From Isoetes taiwanensis (Eukaryota; Streptophyta; Lycopodiopsida; Isoetales; Isoetaceae), in NCBI GenBank assembly GCA_021234155.1, contig JAJEKV010000055.1:3914905-3978904 (forward strand): a stretch of 64,000 bases of DNA. Reading direction: 5' to 3'. Made by a program: the position numbers and the translations under genes. Below are positions 42,990-54,353 of the stretch, one piece after another. The notes under the pieces are model-generated. The model had not been told where the DNA came from, did no database searches, and saw nothing but the letters and a program-made list of their open reading frames with translations. The stretch's first letter is position 1. Each line of letters opens with the position of its first letter.

Positions 42990-43534
42990 ATCCATTACTG
43001 CTGGCATGTTGCCTGAGATCTTCGCTCTTTACAATGTAGGACACGGGTTTTTGACATGTCCATTGCCGCCGCATGAGAATCAATCCTTTGAGGATCTCTA
43101 TCGCCTTTGATATCCGCTTGCTCTGGACTCATAAGATGGCAAATGGCCAACCTTTTTTCTTGGCCGGACAATGGCTTGGTCCTTCATCTTTGGACTCCAT
43201 CATTGCGTGCTCATAACACCGCCAATCCATGCAATAGAGATCAATGCTGCCAGTGACCGGATCTTCCACTGTGCAACCAAGAAAGTCAAATCTTCTTGTT
43301 TCTTGACTTCCCTCATGTTGACAATGATGCCCATCTGGGCCACGGCTGAGGCTCCTTCTTCAATTGCACTGATTTGACAAGGAGGCAAAGTTCTGCGCCT
43401 CTTATCTCCCTTGGTTGGGTCACGCCTTGGGCCAAGGGTATGGCTCTAACGATCTCCATACACCACGACCTTCTAGTGAGGACTATGCTCCTCGAAGTCA
43501 CCACGTTCCATTTCTTGGTAAGACTAGCGGCCAT
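42990..43534 (-). pseudogene. N-terminal zinc-finger-like part of the palindrome-element gene
   Basis: Minus frames carry PPCQISAIEEGASAVAQMGI, REVKKQEDLTFLVAQWKIRS and, further on (about 43030-43090), FSCGGNGHVKNPCPTL, which looks like a CCHC-type knuckle lacking one spacing position. Upstream an EIRGAELCLL-like segment with scattered Cys may be part of a PHD-type finger. Pieces lie in three frames. A start may be at 43534. Assignment of PHD/CCHC fingers is inference. Confidence 0.3.
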
Positions 43535-43600
43535 GAGGTAAGCATGGTGAGAGAAATGGCATGTGCTAGAAAGTTAAAACAGCAAACGGCATTTAGACTA

Positions 43601-43844
43601 AATCATGGCGCAGGTGCGCCATTTAGACTAAATGGTGCAGCTAAATGGCGCACCTGCGCCATTTGCTCTATCATATAAAAGCTAAATGGTGCACCTGCGC
43701 CATTTGCTATTCTATGGGTCCGCTTCTACAAGAATATTAACAGACATTATGGAAATGGCGCACCTGCGCCATTTCATAAACTATAGGAGGAAAGGCTGCT
43801 ACAAGCCCACCCTCTCCTAATGAAATGGCGCGTCCGCGCCATTT
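43601..43844. repeat. Array of five AAATGGCGCA/TGCGCCATTT palindromes
   Basis: 22-24 bp palindromes with half-site AAATGGCGCA at 43601-43624, 43643-43664, 43684-43705, 43753-43774 and 43823-43844. The 2-bp centre varies (CC, GT, CG). Spacing is 40-70 bp. They lie at the 5' side of the minus-strand gene. Confidence 0.95.
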
Positions 43845-43979
43845 TAGTTACCTTGCAGTCTACAAATCGATAAGAATAGAAACAACAGATACTAACCTGA
43901 GCCTGGCTCCTGGATTTTGATCGAAGATTGCGCCATTGTATAAAAGTATAAAAGTACAGGACCGTACAAATCCTACTCC

Positions 43980-44460
43980 ACTTTGTTTCCGAGCGCTCCC
44001 GGATCAACATGCGCTAGAGAGAGAAAATGGTTGAATATGAGAGAGAGTGTGCAAGGCGCTAGGCGCTAGGCGCTGGCGGAAGGCGGAGGCGGGAGAAAAT
44101 AACAATGAAATTGAAAATGAAAATTGGACGGAAAGAAAAGAAAAGAAAAGTCCGCCAGTCCGTCTCTACAAATTAAAAATTTTGAATTTTCCCGCCCTTC
44201 CGTCTCTCCCGCCCGTTCGTCATTATAAATTTTAAGTAGTTTGAGTCATTCAGCCCGCACGCCCATGTCCCCACCCGCCCGGCCAAATTTGAAATTTGAA
44301 TTTGCCCGCCGATTTTGAACTTTGAATTTGCCCGCCTCCACTTCATAATGGCGCTTTTTCATTGTCTGGCGTCGAGGCGGCGACATGGTCATTAGAAGGC
44401 GCTATAGTCGACTCCGACGGTTCGCGATTTTATGCACCGTCCAGCGTTTCAATATTCGTA
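43980..44460 (-). promoter_or_regulatory. GC-richer region upstream of the element gene
   Basis: Contains a triplicated GCGCTAG (44058-44080) and, on the plus strand, ATTTTCCCGCCC at about 44183, which matches the E2F consensus TTTCCCGCC, with further CCCGCC runs at 44205-44335. Tandem TTTGAA/CCCGCC phrases recur at 44285-44335. Could be the promoter of the minus-strand gene; not proven. Confidence 0.25.
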
Positions 44461-44773
44461 GGTATTTGCACCTGAGATCACTTGGTCGACAAAGCAGGGC
44501 GCTTCTCCGACGTCTATTCCGTCTTAGACGTTGGTTCCTTAGTCGATAGCGGTAGTCGCCAGCTTGGCCGCTTGTCTTTCTTTTGCAGCCGCTTAGCCCT
44601 TGTCTTCATTCTTGGTGGCCACCCGTTCTTCAATTTCGGCTTCATTCTTCGGCTTGGCTTCATTCTAGTGGCTTCGTCTTCATTTTTTCAGGCGCTTGTC
44701 CGTGATTCTCCGGCATTGTCGGACTTGTCCAGATTATTGACGTTTGCTCCATTTCAAGGAAAATGGCGCTACT

Positions 44774-46345
44774 GGGTGTAAATATGGTAATGCTACCCAA
44801 AAAAACGCGAAAGCACTTAGCACTTAAGCACTTAAAGCGCTTTGGTCGCGGCCAAAGAATCATGTAAGTAAATGCTTCCTACTTGTACTTTGTTCTCGGC
44901 TAAGTTAGATTAATAATTATCACCTCTGATACTCTCCAATCTTTGCATTTTGATGCCGTGTAATGTCAAAAAAAAAATTTGTTGAGATAGATTACATGGC
45001 AATTTCGATGTTGGATTGGTTTCAATAGAGTATCGAGAAAGTTAGAGAGAAAATAACAAACAAAGAAGTAATGTAATTGCAAGGATAAAACTAAGAAGTA
45101 ATGGAATTGCATGAATAGTATTAAGATTGTTTCAATACAGAGACGAAATTAAAAGACAATGTTAACCCACTATTAGTGAAAATTGGCCAACTTTGAGAGG
45201 TCATTTCTCCCGCATCCAAGCTCAGATTTAATTGATTTAAACTGCAAGAGAAAGGCCATAGTGTCTACTTTTAGATGCAGGTAAAATCATCAAAAACTAT
45301 TCATTAAAACTCAAGATATCAAATTCTGAGTTTTGGTATATTTCTGTGACAAAAAATCAGAACCTGTAACAAAAAATCAGAACACAGAATAAAAATCAGA
45401 ACTTTGAGAGACTGTTTCTCACTCCTCATAGCTCAGATTTAAGTGATTTAAATTGCAAAGAAAGTGCTAAGTGTCTAGTTTCAAATTCATGTGCGATCAC
45501 TCAAAACCGATCAGCACAACTCAAGATATTAAAGTCTGAATTTTGTATATTCTTATGACATCAATTTCTGCACCCACTGTAACAAAAAATCAGCCAAGTT
45601 TGAGAGGCTATTTCTCACTCCTCAGAGATCGGATTTGTGTGATTTTGATTGCAAAAGAAAGAGACCAAAGTATACTTCTATATCAAAATAAAATTGCTCC
45701 AAATAGATTGGTAGAACTCAAGATATCAATGTCTGAGTGCTCATTAATTTTCCCATTTGGGGAAAAAAAAAATAACGTAGATCTAGGATACAGCATTAGA
45801 GATGCATAATACATTGAAAGAATGGAACAAAAATACTCTTAAGAAAAACAAAGAGTAATCAGATTGTCTCTTCTCACTTGATTTGAATCCCAAAAAGCTT
45901 CTTCTGGTTAAATGGATGCTTTCAAGAGAGCTGCCCACAATTCAATCTCCAATGCAACAGAGATTGAATTATCAATCTAAATCAAATTGCAATAAAACAT
46001 TGTTAATTCACCTATAATTTCTATGTCGATTTGAACTCTAATTTGTGTTCTTATACTGCATTGAAAAAGAGAAACTCCATCAATCTTGTCCCGCCAATGG
46101 AGTTCCCGCCAATGGAGTTCCCGCCCTTGAAGATCCTCATCAGCGATCCTTACCATTTCAGAGATCTCCCACCGCGGGATCATCCATGTCATCGATCCTT
46201 ACCTCCACGGGATGATCCATCCTATTTCTGGAGTAACAACCCCCCGAGGTCATTGAACGAAAAAGCACTCGAGGGTAAAGCACCTAAAGCATTAAAGCAC
46301 TTGTCCGGATAGTGCGTTTTGGGTAGCATTACCATATTTGCACCC
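44774..46345. mobile_element. 1.57 kb non-autonomous TIR element
   Basis: Starts GGGTGTAAATATGGTAATGC and ends with the inverse complement, GCATTACCATATTTGCACCC; the inverted match covers 29 bases with one mismatch (GGGTG[T/C]AAAT...CCCAAAA), followed on both sides by AAGCACTTAAG/AAGCATTAAAGC subterminal phrases. TACT flanks both sides (44770-44773 and 46346-46349), a likely 4-bp target duplication. Flanks on both sides also carry GCTCCATTTxAAGGAAAATGGC, so the element appears inserted between copies of the palindrome-array repeat. The interior is AT-rich with a repeated phrase TTTGAGAGRCTRTTTCTCRC (45190, 45404, 45600) and no gene. Confidence 0.88.
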
Positions 46346-46371
46346 TACTGCTCCATTTAAAGGAAAATGGC

Positions 46372-46460
46372 CCATTGACATTTAAATGGCGCAGCTGCGC
46401 CATTTAAAGGTAAATGGCGCGACTGCGCCATTTCGTAAATGGAGCAGCTGCGCCATTTGT
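46372..46460. repeat. Three AAATGGCGC palindromes, right edge of the element
   Basis: Palindromes at 46381-46406, 46412-46433 and 46437-46459, separated by 3-6 bases. They mark the right side of the 40.1-46.5 kb region; the 43-bp array at 40078-40278 marks the left. Confidence 0.93.
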
Positions 46461-48030
46461 CTCATGCCGTATAATTTCTTTCACATTTTCGCGCTATTTT
46501 TACTAAGTATATGTCAATAGGGGTATGGATATCAGTCCAACCTAGGTATTTTCACTAACCCAACATGTGGTACAAACAGGATGGTCCTAACTTGAACTGC
46601 TAAAGATGGACATTTGTTGTTTTGTGCATGCCTATGCTTTGAACATTAGGATAGAAGACCCAATTCTGTTTGCATAGTCCAACCTCACGTTTGCTTCGAT
46701 TTTCATAATTGTTAATTTTATGTGTAGTTTGCTACTTGAGCAACAACACATAAAGCCTATCTGTGACACTTTAAATGCCAAAACAAATAATTGTTTGCTA
46801 GGTGAACCATTTGTCAGGCAATCTTGATGGAATCTTGAAGAATCTAGGAAGCTTTCACAAAATCTAAAGAAATCTATAAGAACTTGCATCGTAGAAACAT
46901 GCTAAAATTGGAACTTGCATCATTGGAACATGCACCGTCAGAGCATGGGTTTACATTTTGGCAAAACAATTTACTCTACTAACTTATATGGTCTGAAAAA
47001 ATACCGATATGATCACTAAGACGTTTGCACCCATGGGAGCAGCAAAATTTGTGAAGAAAAAAGTAAGAAGAATGTCGATTTAATAGATGTCGAATGTTGA
47101 ATTTCCTGAATTTCCAGAACTGCCATCCAAACAAAAAATGCTATTCCAGTATCTTAGTATCTTCTGCATATAGAAACAGACAGGCCAAAATTGGGCAATA
47201 CCGGTTATGCCCAGCCTACTGTGGTCGCTTCATCATATGCCTATACTGTTGCTTTTCCCTGTTCAGAAAGATACCATTCAAATCTGTTTTAAACATAACT
47301 AAAAAGTAAGATCAATCTTTCGATTTCTACCTTGGAGCCATATATGGGCTGAAAAAAAATCGTCGTATAATATTTCCTTTTTCGATCCAAACTTAGAAGG
47401 CATGCACGAGATTCAATTTATATTGCAAATGCTCGTAGATAAACCTACAAGCAATTTCGCCCAGCCTCGGCAAAGATCGACCATCGTGGTCGACCCATCG
47501 GTCACCGGATCCATAGCTGGTCGTTGCCTAACCACCCGTGACCCAACAACGGATATGCCGGATTTAAGCACCCTTTTGCGGTCGAAATCCTGGCCCTATA
47601 AACTCCCGCAAGCAAAAAAAAACAGAGGAATCATGGCTATTTGTATAAAAATCACATCTAAAGAGCAAAACTCGAATGCCTCGTGAGATTTTTGCGGTTG
47701 AGGGCTTCAATCCACGACCCTATCAGGTTGTGCAAATCGCCATAGCCGAAAATGCTTTCTCCACTTTCGTCCTTACTGAAAGAAATCCGGCAGAAAGGCT
47801 TTTCTTGAAATGATGGCGGCTGCCAACAAAATATTGGCTAAAGCCAACGAAAATATTCCAGAACCACCGTATCAATGGCGTCAAAAGACAAAACAAAGTT
47901 CCATGACCATAGCTCTAAGCTGGAAAATATGCAGAGCATAAGGGAGAGCCAGCGCCAGCACCATCACCATACCTGTCAAAACAATTTCGATATCCAATAA
48001 TCGTATATATACCAGCATTCAGAACATTGA
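46461..48030. other. No supported gene
   Basis: Contains GAATCTTGA/AAATCTA-rich DNA at 46795-46885 (related in style to the AGATTCC satellite) and a 94-codon plus ORF at 47402-47686 with no recognised domain. TTTGCGGTTGAGGGCTTCAATCC at about 47690 looks vaguely like the 3' part of a tRNA but does not fold. Confidence 0.4.
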
Positions 48031-48215
48031 AGAATGTTCTAGAATTTATTGCCATCTTCTAGAATTTTTAGGACATTCTGGAAGCCACCACATCCCCGCC
48101 AAGAACCTTCCGGAAGCCACCAGATCCGACGGCTGAGATCGCGTGGGAGCGAATGGACGGCCGGGATCTGGCGGTATAGATATAAAAGAAGGTTCCGGAA
48201 GCCACTCCTAATAAT
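48031..48215 (+). repeat. Dispersed repeat with heat-shock elements, copy 2
   Basis: Same landmark order as 2093-2293: TTCTAGAA units, TTCTGGAAGCCACC, perfect HSE at 48103-48115, AGATCCGACGG, GGGAGCGAA, GGCCGGGATCTGGCGG, TATAAAA, TTCCGGAAGCCACT. It ends within a few bases of the 104-bp inverted repeat that starts at 48220. Confidence 0.75.
48103..48115 (+). promoter_or_regulatory. Perfect heat-shock element
   Basis: GAACCTTCCGGAA again fits GAAnnTTCnnGAA; further TTCTAGAA/TTCTGGAA units lie at 48037, 48057 and 48075. TATAAAAG follows at 48181. Confidence 0.55.
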
Positions 48216-48219
48216 TATA

Positions 48220-48323
48220 TATATATAATTATATTATGGGTCCTATGGGGGGGTGAAAGTAGGTAGAGATTATTCCTGGCCGTCGATTTTTTGAGGTGTC
48301 GCCACAATAGCTGTTGGATTTGA
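48220..48323 (+). repeat. Left arm of a perfect 104-bp inverted repeat
   Basis: From TATATATAATTATATTATGG through GGATTTGA; identical by eye to the inverse complement of 58250-58353. Includes CCTATGGGGGGGTGAAAGTA. Could be the terminal inverted repeat of a 10.1 kb element or two recent insertions of a short MITE in opposite orientation. Confidence 0.93.
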
Positions 48324-48639
48324 AAAAGTTCATCTAGGCTTGAAATTTCACTGGCAACCTCTTGTAGATACATCAACTCCAAATACAACCTTTGATCAGC
48401 ATCATAGCACTTGCAAGCATAAGTTTGAAGAACACATTCAGTAGCTATTTCTGAAGCACCATAAGCATTTAAAATGTACCTCCCTTTATTAATGAGATAT
48501 ATGTGCTAAGGAAATACAATTGATTATCTACGAGGATACAAAAAATCCCACTTTAGAATCTACTCAAGCGCATCAAATAAGCATAACACAAGGCACCCAA
48601 AATTAAAACTCTACATGATTTTTCCCATGGTTATGACTA

Positions 48640-49225
48640 TAAAACCATTCTACAAAACCAATGCATGTTTGTGGGTTGATATCATTAAAAACCATATGTG
48701 GCTAAACTAATGGGTTCTCTTGTGAGGTTTGTTAGGATGGTTAGATGAATGGGCTTCTTTGTAGAGTTTGTCAACGTGGTATTACATGTTGGTAAATGAA
48801 TGTAGTATATTATTCCGTTTTAAGGGTATGGTTTGTCCATGTGGTATAACATAAAGGTTGTGGATGTGGTTTAATATGGTGTTCTTTCATGTGATTTTAT
48901 AATATGGTTCATTATTGTGGTAAACTGACATGACTAAATGTCATGGTAAATGCACTAGTCATGCGATGGTAAATGCACATGGTTTTCAATGTGTTAGAAA
49001 TTACTATCAATCTTAAGTGGATTTGTTTGTTCCAAATATGCATGGTTTTATTATGGTCATTTATAAACCAATAATAATAATGAGAACTCGTAAACCAATA
49101 ATGATAACAAGTATAATGTGATTTATTAACCAATAATGATACGAAAACTAATATCTTATTAACCAATAATGATAACCAAAACTAATAAGGATTAACCAAT
49201 AACCAATAATGATAACCAGTAACGA
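48640..49225. repeat. Degenerate satellite of GTGGT / AACCAATAATGATAA units
   Basis: 48700-48950 is rich in ATGGT/GTGGTTTAATATGG phrases; 49060-49220 is rich in TTAACCAATAATGATAACC (five or so copies). The two halves are roughly inverse complements in style. Related AACCA phrases fill 52480-53010. Confidence 0.75.
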
Positions 49226-49577
49226 TATGTTGTTTGAAGCATTCCAAGTTTAGTAGACTAATTGCAAATGGTTTTTTATTGCAAATGGTTTTTTATGGAC
49301 TGTAGTGGCTTCTACAAAAATTAGGGAGCAAGGGGATTTGAACCCCAACCATTTCCAAAACTCTTAAAGAATGATAATTTATTTCTAGAAATATGCAGAA
49401 GCTGCTTTGAGTGCTCCAAATTTTGAGCTAATACTGCACTTGATACTGCAAAAAACAAGAATACATAAAATAAAACACGCAACAAAACTTAAAAAAAAAA
49501 GAATGAATGATCAAAATGTTTGGGCCAACCGTTCTGGATCCTTAATCATGTCAAGGAAATGCTTGAAACTGCAAGAA
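49226..49577. other. No gene seen
   Basis: GCAAATGGTTTTTTATTGCAAATGG shows a short direct duplication at about 49264-49299. Nothing else recognised. Confidence 0.4.
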
Positions 49578-49637
49578 CAGACATAAGCTATAACCCTTTA
49601 CTTGTAGCAGACATAAGCTATAACCCTTTACTTGTAG
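49578..49637 (+). repeat. Perfect 30-bp tandem duplication
   Basis: CAGACATAAGCTATAACCCT starts identical 30-bp units at 49578 and 49608. Confidence 0.95.
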
Positions 49638-49639
49638 CA

Positions 49640-52078
49640 GATGAAGTGTTTGCAGGAGTAGAAGTTGTTCAAGAGTAGAGGAGAAACTTTTTCCTTTTCA
49701 GATGCACGAGCAAGGAATTTTTCTGTAAGCGTCATTGCTTGCTTCACCTAGAAGATGAATAATAGAATGAGCTACCAATCTACACAATTAACTAACGAGC
49801 TACATCCAGAAACAATGGGAAAAGAATTGCAAGCAAAACCGTAGAAAAACTTACAGGTCCATCATACTTCAACATCATATAGTTTAATAATGCATCATAC
49901 TTCAACATACATCAGCTTCAATGGCAATCTATGGTTCCTGCAAACGTATGGCTTCTAAATTCGAGAAACAATTCTCTTCAGCTTTAGATATCAAATTTCT
50001 TTTTAAATAGACATTTCTGTACTGAACAGTTCTGTTAATATATAGGAAGAAGAAAGACAAGTGAAAAAACTCACATCATCACTGGGTATTAAGGGCTACA
50101 AGATAAACCTGGGGATTCCGAATAAATTTGCTATGGGCTGCCTAGAATACAGTTCGATGGAGCATGGCTGGATTCACTTCAACAAATCTTGCAAAATAAA
50201 CAGAATGTAAGCGGGGTCAGAATATTTCGAAAACAACAAAAGATCACTGGTTTCTTTTCTACCTTGGGATGAAGGAAGTAAATGTCAGAGGCTGCTAAGA
50301 TTTGCCAAAGAAAAACCTCCATCGCCTATATAAAAATGGAAAACCTTCATTCACCTGTGTAAGAAATGAAGCTAAGCCGGAAAGCATTTGTGCTTCAGAA
50401 AACTTTGTGTGCATACCAAATACGAGCTGTGATTTCTAACGACTCTTGCATACCAAATAAAGCTGTGAATCTATTCAAAATCATCAGTAAAAAAAACCAT
50501 AAAGGGCGTTAACAGAAAAACCTTACGATGTCGAAAAGCTGCCATGAATCGCCAAGGATTTGCTGCTCAATTTAAACCCCACTTGTTCAAAGACCTCGTG
50601 AAGAGTTGAACCCCATCTATTCCAGAAATCCTTGAAGAATAAGAAACAGTTTCAAACGTACTCTAAAACAAGGCATGCAAAAAAAACAAGTTAATGAGCT
50701 CCGCAAGTATAAACTATCGTGAATAAAATGAAGAAACAACAAATAACATATATTGGTTGAGAAAATGCAGCAGAAAAGACACATCTTTTGCCGAGATGAG
50801 CGTGTCGACACAGACAGAGCGGAGCCTTCGCCATGGCCACCGCCTCCAGCTTCGCCAACTGCCACGCCGAGCCCTAAACCTAAAATGCAACCCTAGCCAT
50901 TCTGTGCCGCAACCCTAGCCATGCCGCAGCTGTTTAGGTGGAAAAGAGAGAGATGAATCTATTTTATTTACATATATATATTAAAACGAAATTTAAAATG
51001 TAGGTTTTACATGACATATGACATGCTCAAGATTATTAACCCACATAGCTTTTTTCTTTTGTTTTCCTAGCCAAAATTTTCTCACATGTCATTATGCTCT
51101 ACTTACCTCACGCTCTAAACTTACCTCACATTCTGGCAAATTTTACTTTAGATTCCAACGATTTACCTTGCATTCTTCTCATCTAGGTTGCATTCTGATC
51201 ATCTAGTGCATTCTACATTAGCCGAATTTTCTCTAAGTGGCTTCCATGTAATGGGAATGTCTCTTTGCTTGGCATTCCTTTGTGTCAACAATGCCGCCCC
51301 TTGATGGCATCGGCATTGTTGCCAAAACCTTCTCACATCTGACGGCATCTGCCTATGAAAGACTCATTGCCTCCATTCACACAGGTGCCCACCATCTCCG
51401 AATTGAGACTGGTAGATGGATTGGGGAGCCATGCCAGGACATGATTTGTTCGTGTTTGGACTTTGCTTTACATGATCAAGCATATTTTATGATTTGCTAT
51501 CCAGATCAGTGTAATGTTGTGTAGTAAGAAATGACAAGTCTCATAGTAATAATAAGCTTTGTTTGAATAAACTATTCAATCAAAATGAGGTATTGGCATC
51601 CCTAATATTCAAGCTCTTAAAGGTATCGAAAGCAAGGAACAAAAAAAATATGTTATGCTTGATTGTGGTAGGTGTGCTCATCCCTGTTGAACATGTAAAA
51701 GAACAAGATTTATTATTCTCATAAGGAATTGAGTGTGACTAAGGGTGAAATGTTACTTCGAGCAAGCCCAATCTAGGGAAATCCAAATGTTGTAAACCCT
51801 CATGGTAGAGGTAAGAGTCCCCCCATGGGATTAATATGATATGAATGGTCCCATTATTTCTCCTAAGGGTTACGTAACTTGTAATTTTATGCCAAGGAGT
51901 CCCCCTAGCAAATTTATAAAAAAAAACATGGTTTATTAGCGACCCCTTACGTTATTGGTTAAGGAAGCAATTGGGCCTTAGGTCAATAGGTCAGCCCTTG
52001 AATTGTAATTGTATACTCTATGATGGAGATATGAGTCCGCCCATGGGTAACAGTACCAATGTATGCAGGAAGAGCGTC
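49640..52078. other. No supported gene
   Basis: Short ORFs only. Exon-like plus ORF 51282-51524 (80 codons; IVAKTFSHLTASAYERLIAS) is not recognised. CCCTAACC-like phrases at 50878-50930 (AACCCTAGCCAT twice) are not telomeric arrays. Confidence 0.4.
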
Positions 52079-52386
52079 TATTGTCTTTATTTTCATGTAT
52101 ATCCCTTGTATTTTATTTCCTATGGATGTATGAATTTCTCATGGGAGTATATTTTTTAATATGAGCCTAGCAATCTTGGTTATGGTACAGTGTTGAAGGG
52201 CATGCAAATTAGAAAAGATGACTTGAGGCCCTAATATCTTTATTTTCATGTCTACCCTTGTATTTTTATTCTTTATGGAAGTATGAATCCCCTCCAATGG
52301 AGTATATTTTTGTAATATGAGCCTAGTCTTCTTGGTTGTGGTATGGTGTCAAGGGGCATGTAGATTAGAAAAGATGCCTTTGAATT
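52079..52386 (+). repeat. Diverged tandem repeat, about 155-bp unit, two copies
   Basis: 52079-52231 and 52232-52386 share TCTTTATTTTCATGT, CCCTTGTATTTT, TATGAAT, GGAGTATATTTTT, AATATGAGCCTAG, CTTGGTT, GGGCATG and TTAGAAAAGATG. Confidence 0.85.
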
Positions 52387-52479
52387 TTCACATGTACTAG
52401 TTTGCTTGATATTTTTGAGTAAATTTAACGTCCTTCAAAAAACAAAAAACTACAAAAGACCGTATATATATCTATAGTG

Positions 52480-53010
52480 GTTTGATAGTAATTAATTATG
52501 ACAATAGTTTTTTGGGTGCCTTATTAGTAACCACTATGAATAACCACATCCTTTAAGGTTATAACTATGGATAATTACTATGACAATAGATTCAGTATTG
52601 AAAACCATGCTATAAACCACGATCATTTTATATCATACATTTTCATAATGGAAAACTAGCATGAATGACCACCATAGCATTTAAATTGGTATAAAAACCA
52701 TGTCATAAACTACTTCAACTTATGAAAGTTAAGTGACAATACAAAACCAATATGAATAACCATGCTACAAACCACTTTGTATTTAATAAACCATGGACGT
52801 TAAAGAACCAACATCAATGACCACCATTGATGCTAGAAACCATGAAAGAAACTAATATTAGTTTTACTAAACCACGTTATAACATAAAATCAGTATTAAT
52901 AACCATGTACTCGTTATGAAAACCACTATATTATGTGGTTCTTACTAAGAATAAAATTTTTAGCATAAAAAACCACATCTATAGTGGTTCTTTAGAAGTT
53001 TATTATAGTG
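52480..53010. repeat. Degenerate AACCAC/AACCATG satellite
   Basis: AACCACTATGAATAACCACA-like phrases recur about every 20-40 bases over 500 bp, with reverse-complement TGGTT forms at the edges. Confidence 0.75.
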
Positions 53011-54353
53011 GTTAAAAATTTGGGTGCCTTGTGTAAGTGCCAAACTTTCTTTGCCTCCATTTCTAGTGGGAACAACAGTCAGATAAACAATAAGCGATTG
53101 GGCCCATTTCTAATGATACACGCACATTGCACATTATATATAGAATGTGCATACTCATCTAGAACATTATCAATAGCGAATCTAATTTTCTTTCACCTAT
53201 AGATTGTGGTAGATCTCCGCATTGCAGGCAAATCCTACAATAGTCCAAATAAAATGCACAGGATGTCTTGACATGTTGCTGATGTCTTGCTATAATGAAA
53301 CAATAGCTCAAAGAAAAAATCGCACTGGGTCATCCACAACATGTTATTGAGTATAAAGCGGGGTTTTTGAAATGAAAAATGACAGGGAACTAGTTATGCC
53401 ATTCCGAACAAAAACACCTTTGGATGTTGCGCCTCACCCTAGTTTATCCAACATGGAAGGACTTCGGTTGAAGACAAAGCACTAGGTTGCATTTAAAATG
53501 GACCTAGCAAAACAAATGTAAACAACTCCCTTGATAATGTTCATACCTTTAATATAATGCCCCGACTGCATTATATGGCAAAATATAGGGAAGTTTCGGA
53601 CATAATCCATTGACAAAACTATGTTTGAGACTTTTATGTAAATATGTAGGGCCAACTTACTCCCTTCCCATCACGGAAGCATCAGAGAAGAAATCGACGG
53701 GCGTGGGTGTCGATTTGCAATCTTCATAGCTTTAGTGATAGCTCGCATTCTTATGAAAGCATAAAGCAAAAGTGCGAAATGGCCAATTTAACAACTTTCA
53801 AGTTACACACATGTTAGATCGAAGCAAGCTTTCTTACCAAGTGCACCTTGATGTAAATCGAATTTGCCTTCCGAACGCATAAAAATCTGGTTACAAACAA
53901 ACAAAGAACATGGAGTCATTTAAAATCCGAGCAAGATCATAAACTAAAGAAACTAAAGGTCGGATTTGATGAATACTATAGAAACGTAATAACTAAGCAA
54001 ATGATAATGATCCAATCGTTACAAATAAAATCTCAAAACTATGAAGAAGTGGCGATGCCGTTGCTTGCAACATAGGCACGATGAAATATACACCGAGCTA
54101 GTTATAAGAGCTAGTTATAACAGCCTCTTGAAGGCCCAACAAGCCATATTCTCGGGGGACATATTTGTTTGCCATGTTCCTTGAGAAGAGCATGTGCTTG
54201 GTGTAATGCGTTATTTTAAGATGATGTTATGATATCTAGAAAGCGGCATTCAACCGGGTCGTAACAAAATTTGTTGAAGCATTCAACCGGCCCGAACAAA
54301 ATTTGTTGCAAAAAATGTAAAAACCAAGCTCAAGAGTGCATACCGGTGGTTTG
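53011..54353. other. No supported gene
   Basis: Unique-looking AT-rich DNA with only short ORFs. A direct repeat GCATTCAACCGG...AACAAAATTTGTTG occurs at about 54247 and 54278. Confidence 0.4.

Noticed and set aside
44183-44194. Promoter with E2F site as a firm call
   Set aside because: One 9-10 base match in a CCCGCC-rich area is expected by chance; kept only as a low-confidence regulatory note.
40078-46460. CRISPR-like array of short palindromic repeats
   Set aside because: Plant context, spacers are not uniform, repeats are few, and no cas genes; palindromes fit transposon subterminal repeats better.
47690-47740. tRNA 3' end resembling GGCTTCAATCC
   Set aside because: Sequence does not form a T-stem and no cloverleaf can be drawn.
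50870-50935. Interstitial telomere repeat (AACCCTAG)
   Set aside because: Only a few isolated CCCTA/AACCCTAGCC phrases, not a TTTAGGG array.
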